Origin: Paracoccus solventivorans
GTDB taxonomy: Bacteria > Pseudomonadota > Alphaproteobacteria > Rhodobacterales > Rhodobacteraceae
DNA length: 64,000 nucleotides
Assembly (NCBI RefSeq): GCF_900142875.1
Contig: NZ_FRCK01000013.1
Location: forward strand, 1-64,000
Reading direction: 5' to 3'
The stretch's first letter is position 1; each line of letters opens with the position of its first letter. Position numbers and translations under genes: made by a program. Positions 59,957-64,000 of the stretch are shown one piece after another. The notes below the pieces were generated by a model. The model was given only the letters and a program-made list of their open reading frames with translations. It did not search any database and was not told where the DNA came from.

Positions 59957-61516
59957 TCATTCCCACTCGATCGTGCCCGGGGGTTTTGAGGTGATGTCAT
60001 AGGTCACCCGGTTGATCCCCTTGACTTCGTTGATGATCCGCGTCGCGGTCTCGCCCAGGAACTCGTGGGTGAAGGGGTAGTAATCCGCCGTCATCCCGTC
60101 GACCGAGGTCACCGCCCGCAGCGCGCAGGCATAGTCGTAGGTGCGCGAATCGCCCATGACGCCCACGGTCCGCACCGGCAGGATCGCGACGAACGCCTGC
60201 CAGATGTCATCGTAAAGCCCGTGGCGGCGGATCTGGTCGATATAGACCGCATCGGCGCGGCGCAGGATTTCCAGCTTTTCGCGGGTGATCTCTCCGGGGC
60301 AGCGGATGGCGAGGCCGGGGCCGGGGAAGGGGTGGCGGCCGATGAAGCGCTCGGGCAGGCCCAGCTCGCGCCCCAGCGCCCGCACCTCGTCCTTGAAGAG
60401 CTCGCGCAGCGGTTCGACCAGCTTCAGCCCCATCTTTTCCGGCAGGCCGCCGACATTGTGGTGGCTCTTGATGGTGACCGAGGGGCCGCCTGAAAAGCTG
60501 ACCGATTCGATCACGTCGGGGTAGAGCGTGCCCTGGGCCAGGAATTCGGCCCCGCCCACTTCGGCGGCGTGTTTCTGGAACACGTCGATGAACAGGCGGC
60601 CGATGGTCTTGCGCTTGGTCTCGGGGTCGCTGACCCCTTTCAGCGCGCCCAGGAACAGCTCGGATTCGTCGGCGTGGACCAGCGGGATGTTGTAGTTGTC
60701 GCGGAACATGGTGACGACCTCTTCGGCCTCGCCCTGCCGCAACAGCCCGTGGTCGACGAAGACGCAGGTTAGCTGGTCGCCGATCGCCTCGTGGATCAGC
60801 ACCGCGGCGACCGAGGAATCAACGCCCCCCGACAGCCCGCAGATCACCTTGCCGTCGCCGACCTGCTCGCGGATGCGGCGGATCGCCTCGTCGCGATAGC
60901 CGGCCATGGTCCAGTCGCCGGTGAACCCGGCCAGCCGCACAAAGTTTTCCAGCAGGATGCGGCCGTTGGGTGAGTGGTGCACCTCGGGGTGGAACTGCAC
61001 CGCATAGAAGCGCCGCGCCTCGTCCGCGATCATCGCAAACGGGGCGTTGGCCGAGGTGCCGATTACCTGGAACCCGGGCGCCAGCGCGGTCACCCGGTCG
61101 CCGTGGCTCATCCAGACTTCCTCGCGCCCGTCCTGGAACAGCCCGGCAAAAATGCCGTCCAGCGCGTGACCGGGGGCGGGCGAGACAAAGGCGCGGCCGT
61201 ATTCGGCGTGATGCCCGACCTCGACCCGGCCGCCCAGCTGCTCCATCATCACCTGCTGGCCGTAGCAGATGCCCAGCACCGGCACCCCCAGCTGGAACAG
61301 CGCCTGCGGCGCGCGCGGGCTGCCGTCGCGGGTCACGCTGTCGGGGCCGCCCGACAGGATCACCGCCTGCGGCGGGGTCTCGCGCAGCTCGGCGTCGGTG
61401 ACCGACTGATAGGGGCGGATTTCGCAGAAGACCCCAAGCTCACGCAGGCGGCGCGCGATAAGCTGCGTGACCTGGGAACCGAAGTCGATGATAAGCAGGC
61501 GTTGATGCTGGGTCAT
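59957..61516 (-). CDS. guaA: GMP synthase (glutamine-hydrolysing)
   Basis: Converts XMP to GMP. 519 residues: class I glutamine amidotransferase with Cys84 in [10 protein letters not shown] and FHPEVHHS, then ATP pyrophosphatase P-loop [12 protein letters not shown], and dimerisation domain ending [20 protein letters not shown]. Complete and typical. Confidence 0.98.
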   Translation of the reverse strand: MTQHQRLLIIDFGSQVTQLIARRLRELGVFCEIRPYQSVTDAELRETPPQAVILSGGPDSVTRDGSPRAPQALFQLGVPVLGICYGQQVMMEQLGGRVEVGHHAEYGRAFVSPAPGHALDGIFAGLFQDGREEVWMSHGDRVTALAPGFQVIGTSANAPFAMIADEARRFYAVQFHPEVHHSPNGRILLENFVRLAGFTGDWTMAGYRDEAIRRIREQVGDGKVICGLSGGVDSSVAAVLIHEAIGDQLTCVFVDHGLLRQGEAEEVVTMFRDNYNIPLVHADESELFLGALKGVSDPETKRKTIGRLFIDVFQKHAAEVGGAEFLAQGTLYPDVIESVSFSGGPSVTIKSHHNVGGLPEKMGLKLVEPLRELFKDEVRALGRELGLPERFIGRHPFPGPGLAIRCPGEITREKLEILRRADAVYIDQIRRHGLYDDIWQAFVAILPVRTVGVMGDSRTYDYACALRAVTSVDGMTADYYPFTHEFLGETATRIINEVKGINRVTYDITSKPPGTIEWE

Positions 61517-61590
61517 GCCCGCGCTTTAGGCCCGCGCGCGCCGCCGGGCAAGGCCCCGCGCGCAACCCGTCACATTGCGGTTGCTTCGGG

Positions 61591-61650
61591 CGGTTCCAAA
61601 TATCCCGGGGGTGAATGGCGCGGCACGCGCCAGAGGGGGCAGCGCCCCCT
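61591..61650. repeat. Dispersed intergenic element, copy H
   Basis: GGTTCCAAATATCCCGGGGG followed by GGGGGC AGC GCCCCC. It lies between guaA and the ThiE-like gene, 30 bases past the latter's stop codon. Confidence 0.65.
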
Positions 61651-61680
61651 GACCGCCGCGCAACGGCTATCGCGGCGACC

Positions 61681-62304
61681 TCACGCGGGCCACAGCGCCG
61701 CCAGCGCCGCCGCCGGGTCCGGGGCCGACCAGATCTCGGGCCCGATGGCGATGAAATCGGCCACGCCCCACAGCTGCCGGACCAGCGCCGCGTCCAGCGC
61801 GCCTTCGGCCACCACGGGCACCTCGATCATCTCGGACCACCACTGGAACAGCTCGAGCTCGACCGGCTCGCCGCGTCCCAGCGCTGTGGGGCCGCAGGGG
61901 CCGAAGCTGACGTAATCCGCCCCGGCCTCGCCCGCGCTCATCCCCTCGTGGCGCGAGCCGTTGCAGAAGGCGCCGACGATGGCATCGGCCCCCAGCTCCT
62001 TGCGGGCGTAGCGCACGCCGCGGGCGCCGGTGGTCAGATGCACCCCATCCAGCCCGTGGCGCTGGACCAGCGGCAGGTGATCCTCGATCACCACCGCCAC
62101 GTCGCGGGCGTGGGCCAGGTCGCGCGCCATGTCCGCCAGCCGCCCCAGTTCCAGCTCGTCGCCGATGCCGCCGGGCAGGCGCAGGCAGGCGACCGGATGG
62201 GCGTCCAGCACGTCGCCCAGCATCGGGCCCAGTTCGGCCGCCGGGATCAGCGCGGGCGCGATCAGGTAAAGCTGCGGCGCATCGCCTTGCGTATCCTCGG
62301 TCAT
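61681..62304 (-). CDS. Diverged thiamine-phosphate synthase-like protein
   Basis: 207-residue TIM-barrel protein of the ThiE/TenI type: AVVIEDHLPLVQRHGLDGVH, GADYVSFGPCGPT, EVPVVAEGALDAALVRQLWG. True ThiE enzymes have QLR-x-K for pyrophosphate binding and a glycine-rich phosphate site; here these read ACLRLPGG and VAEGALD, so the lysine is missing and the phosphate loop altered. TenI-like or another phosphate-binding role is possible. ATG 62304 follows AGAGGGGACC. No TPP riboswitch precedes it. Confidence 0.8.
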   Translation of the reverse strand: MTEDTQGDAPQLYLIAPALIPAAELGPMLGDVLDAHPVACLRLPGGIGDELELGRLADMARDLAHARDVAVVIEDHLPLVQRHGLDGVHLTTGARGVRYARKELGADAIVGAFCNGSRHEGMSAGEAGADYVSFGPCGPTALGRGEPVELELFQWWSEMIEVPVVAEGALDAALVRQLWGVADFIAIGPEIWSAPDPAAALAALWPA

Positions 62305-62474
62305 GGCGGTCCCCTCTTGCTGGCCCCGACCCCGATAGCGCAGGCGGGGCCAGCGGGAAAGGGGCAGGGCAGAGACGCCCGTCTTGCGCCGCCCGCGCCG
62401 GCGCGGCATAAGATCCGCGGCCCGGGCGACGCCCGGCGCTGCGCTGCGGCCTTGCCACGGGCAGGCTGCACCCC

Positions 62475-62549
62475 GGGGCGGTAGCTCAGCGGTAGAGCGG
62501 CGGCTTTACACGCCGTTGGCCGGGGGTTCGATTCCCTCCCGCCCCACCA
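62475..62549 (+). tRNA. tRNA-Val(TAC)
   Basis: Acceptor GGGGCGG/CCGCCCC, D-arm AGCTCAGCGGTAGAGC, anticodon stem GCGGC/GCCGT with loop TTTACAC giving TAC, T-arm GGGGGTTCGATTCCCTC, encoded CCA. 75 bases. Confidence 0.95.
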
Positions 62550-62734
62550 TCCCTCTCTTTTCTACCAGCCAGGAACGGGCCGCCCCGTCGCGCACCCGGT
62601 TGCTCCCGTCATGTTGTGAGATTGGCGGATGTTGTTTGTGACCTAACGTAAGACGCGGGTGCGACATTTTTTACAATGTAATCAATAAGGTCGAATCGAA
62701 TAGGCGAAACGCGCACAAAGCATTGGAGCGCGAG
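62550..62734. promoter_or_regulatory. AT-rich promoter region of the outer-membrane protein
   Basis: Markedly lower GC than its surroundings between 62610 and 62700. It contains an inverted repeat ACATT-TTTTAC-AATGT (62664-62679) and repeated TTGTGA words (62613 and 62635 region). A promoter with an operator is likely; the regulator is unknown. Confidence 0.4.
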
Positions 62735-63364
62735 ATGAACAACAAGGCCCTTATTGCAACCCTGATTTTTGGTGGCGCCACCACCGCCATGGCCGGTGGC
62801 TATACCGCCCCCGTGGTCGAGGCCGAGCCCGTCGTCGCCATCGCCCCCGCAGTGGACACCAGCGACTGGACCGGCTTCTACGGCGGCGTCCAGATTGGCG
62901 GGGTCGATCTTTCGCTCGGGCTGCCTGATTTCGAAGAGGAGCGCATTGACGGCCTCCATATCGGCGCCGATGGCCACCACTATGGTCTGCACGTGGGCTA
63001 TCTTCGCGATTACGGCCAGTTCGTCGCCGGGGCCGAGCTGTCCTATGACAAGGCGGATGATTTCGACCTTCCCTTCAACCTCGAGGGCGAGCTGATCCGC
63101 GCCAAGCTGCTGGCGGGCTATGATTCCGGCAAGTTCCTGCCCTATGCCGCGATCAGCTTTGCCCGGCTGGATGGCGAACTCGACGGGGAAAGCTGGGACG
63201 GCACCGGATTTGGTTACGGCGCCGGTGCCAAGTTCATGGCGACCCCACGCGTCATGCTGGGGATCGAGTGGATGACCAACGAGTTCGATCTGGACGTGAT
63301 CGACGGGCAGGATCTTGATCTCGATTTCGGCACGGTCAGCCTCAGCGCTTCCTACCGCTTCTGA
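62735..63364 (+). CDS. Outer-membrane beta-barrel protein (OmpA-like/Omp25 type)
   Basis: 209 residues with a signal peptide cleaved after AMA (residue 20). The mature protein alternates aromatic and polar strands (DWTGFYGGVQIGG, HHYGLHVGYLRDYGQFVAG, LAGYDSGKFLPYAAISFARL) and ends in SASYRF, with the C-terminal Phe needed by the BAM complex. It fits an eight-stranded porin-like barrel. The ATG 62735 follows GAGCGCGAG; a TTG at 62723 is in frame. A strong terminator follows. Confidence 0.88.
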   Translation: MNNKALIATLIFGGATTAMAGGYTAPVVEAEPVVAIAPAVDTSDWTGFYGGVQIGGVDLSLGLPDFEEERIDGLHIGADGHHYGLHVGYLRDYGQFVAGAELSYDKADDFDLPFNLEGELIRAKLLAGYDSGKFLPYAAISFARLDGELDGESWDGTGFGYGAGAKFMATPRVMLGIEWMTNEFDLDVIDGQDLDLDFGTVSLSASYRF

Positions 63365-63387
63365 GACCGGACCCTCTGCCTCCACGG

Positions 63388-63413
63388 AAGGCGCCGCCCG
63401 CGGCGCCTTTTTT
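63388..63413 (+). terminator. Rho-independent terminator
   Basis: AAGGCGCCGCCCGCGGCGCC followed by a run of six T, 24 bases past the outer-membrane protein stop. Textbook hairpin plus T-run. Confidence 0.9.
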
Positions 63414-63514
63414 CATGCGCCCGCTTCGCCCCGCAAAACCGCTTTCCCGTGCGGGCGCAGCGGTTACAGTTCCTGTTGACCGCCGCCGCCTGCTTGCGGC
63501 ATAAATGCGGTAAC

Positions 63515-63528
63515 TGAACACTCGTTCA
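63515..63528. promoter_or_regulatory. Palindromic operator before the acyl-CoA dehydrogenase gene
   Basis: TGAAC-ACTC-GTTCA is a perfect inverted repeat 21 bases upstream of the ATG at 63550. Its form fits operators of TetR-type regulators that control branched-chain amino acid and fatty acid breakdown. It would overlap the promoter or the transcription start. Confidence 0.55.
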
Positions 63529-63549
63529 ATAACCGGGAGAGGGGTTTCG

Positions 63550-64000
63550 ATGTTCACGCGAGGGATGGAGTTCGACCTGGGCGACGACGTGAACGCGCTG
63601 CGCGACACCGTGCACCGCTGGGCGCAGGAGCGCGTGGCGCCGATCGCGGCGCAGGTCGACCGCGACAATGTGTTCCCGGCCGAGCTGTGGCGCGAGATGG
63701 GCGATCTGGGCCTGCTGGGAATCACCGTCCCCGAGGAATACGGCGGCACCGGCATGGGCTATCTGGCCCACACCATCGCGGTCGAGGAAATCGCCCGCGC
63801 CTCGGCCAGCATCAGCCTGTCCTATGGCGCGCATTCGAATCTCTGCGTCAACCAGCTGAAGCTGAACGGGACCGACGAGCAGAAGCGCAAATACCTGCCC
63901 GGACTCTGTTCCGGCGAACATGTCGGGGCGCTGGCGATGTCGGAAGAGGGCGCCGGCTCCGACGTGGTGGGGATGAAGCTGCGGGCCGAAAAGCGCAACG
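63550..64000 (+). CDS. ivd: Isovaleryl-CoA dehydrogenase, N-terminal part (cut by window end)
   Basis: The first 150 codons of an acyl-CoA dehydrogenase of leucine breakdown, converting isovaleryl-CoA to 3-methylcrotonyl-CoA with FAD. Visible: FDLGDDVNALRDTVHRWAQE, LGLLGITVPEEYGGTGMGYL, ASASISLSYGAHSNLCVNQL (typical of IVD) and AMSEEGAGSDVVGMKLRAEK. The catalytic Glu lies beyond the window. GGGAGAGGGG serves as ribosome binding site. 3-Methylcrotonyl-CoA carboxylase genes would be expected next. Confidence 0.92.
   Translation, partial: MFTRGMEFDLGDDVNALRDTVHRWAQERVAPIAAQVDRDNVFPAELWREMGDLGLLGITVPEEYGGTGMGYLAHTIAVEEIARASASISLSYGAHSNLCVNQLKLNGTDEQKRKYLPGLCSGEHVGALAMSEEGAGSDVVGMKLRAEKRN

Noticed and set aside
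62305..62474. A TPP riboswitch before the ThiE-like gene
   Set aside because: No CUGAGA-type core or other conserved TPP elements in the leader.

Overview
The window is very GC-rich DNA, densely coded on both strands. Gene content points to an alphaproteobacterium of the Rhodobacterales, Paracoccus/Rhodobacter-like: a HemB without the zinc cysteines, a CcrM-type GANTC methyltransferase, a short-FlgA alphaproteobacterial flagellar operon, a propionyl-CoA carboxylase/methylmalonyl-CoA mutase cluster, a FYDLN-acid protein and a DUF6497-like protein. All of it looks chromosomal. No phage, CRISPR array, intact IS element or resistance island was found.

Layout. 1-9.2 kb: hemB, a membrane protein, mfd, a gene-poor stretch with degenerate repeats, then a leftward operon of parvulin isomerase, argJ and mutT. 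9.3-13.6 kb: secA, followed by about 1.5 kb of decayed DNA holding a second, mutated copy of the SecA C-terminal zinc motif and a broken IS5-type transposase. 13.6-21.9 kb: leftward flagellar operon flgB-flgC-fliE-fliQ-flgF-flgG-flgA-flgH-fliL ending in a glycosyltransferase with an unusual internal insertion; fliI is divergent, then a Crp/Fnr regulator. 22-24.8 kb: a coupled cell-wall unit (L,D-transpeptidase, tiny ORF, extensin-like protein). 25-30.8 kb: an enoyl-CoA hydratase homologue, a HutC-type regulator, an MFS carrier and two ureide-pathway genes (PuuE/OHCU decarboxylase fusion, ureidoglycine aminohydrolase). 30.9-43.5 kb: rnhB, ccrM, tRNA-Leu, a dipeptidase, pepF, metY, tRNA-Ala, a FYDLN-acid protein, a YgjP-like peptidase, a GntR regulator, hom and two small genes.

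43.7-53.4 kb: leftward propionate cluster pccB...pccA...mcm, with several small lipoproteins and unknown proteins between the enzymes. Together PccAB and Mcm convert propionyl-CoA to succinyl-CoA; the epimerase is not in the window. The pccB promoter carries TTTGCAAA-like sites typical of short-chain fatty acyl-CoA regulators. 53.6-59.1 kb: alr, mlaE-mlaF, then phoH-ybeY-corC. 59.1-64 kb: GNAT, ABM-like monooxygenase, guaA, a diverged ThiE-like protein, tRNA-Val, an outer-membrane beta-barrel protein and the start of an isovaleryl-CoA dehydrogenase gene cut off by the window end.

A recurring intergenic element (a TTCTT/AAATATCCCCGGGGG core, usually followed by a GC-rich hairpin) is present in at least eight copies, most at gene ends. 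Many long antisense open frames exist only because of the high GC content and are not annotated. No clearly new multi-gene system was identified. The best leads are the SecA tail duplication, the insertion in the glycosyltransferase, the GANTC cluster before ccrM, the lipoprotein pair in the propionate cluster and the HEPN-like small protein.
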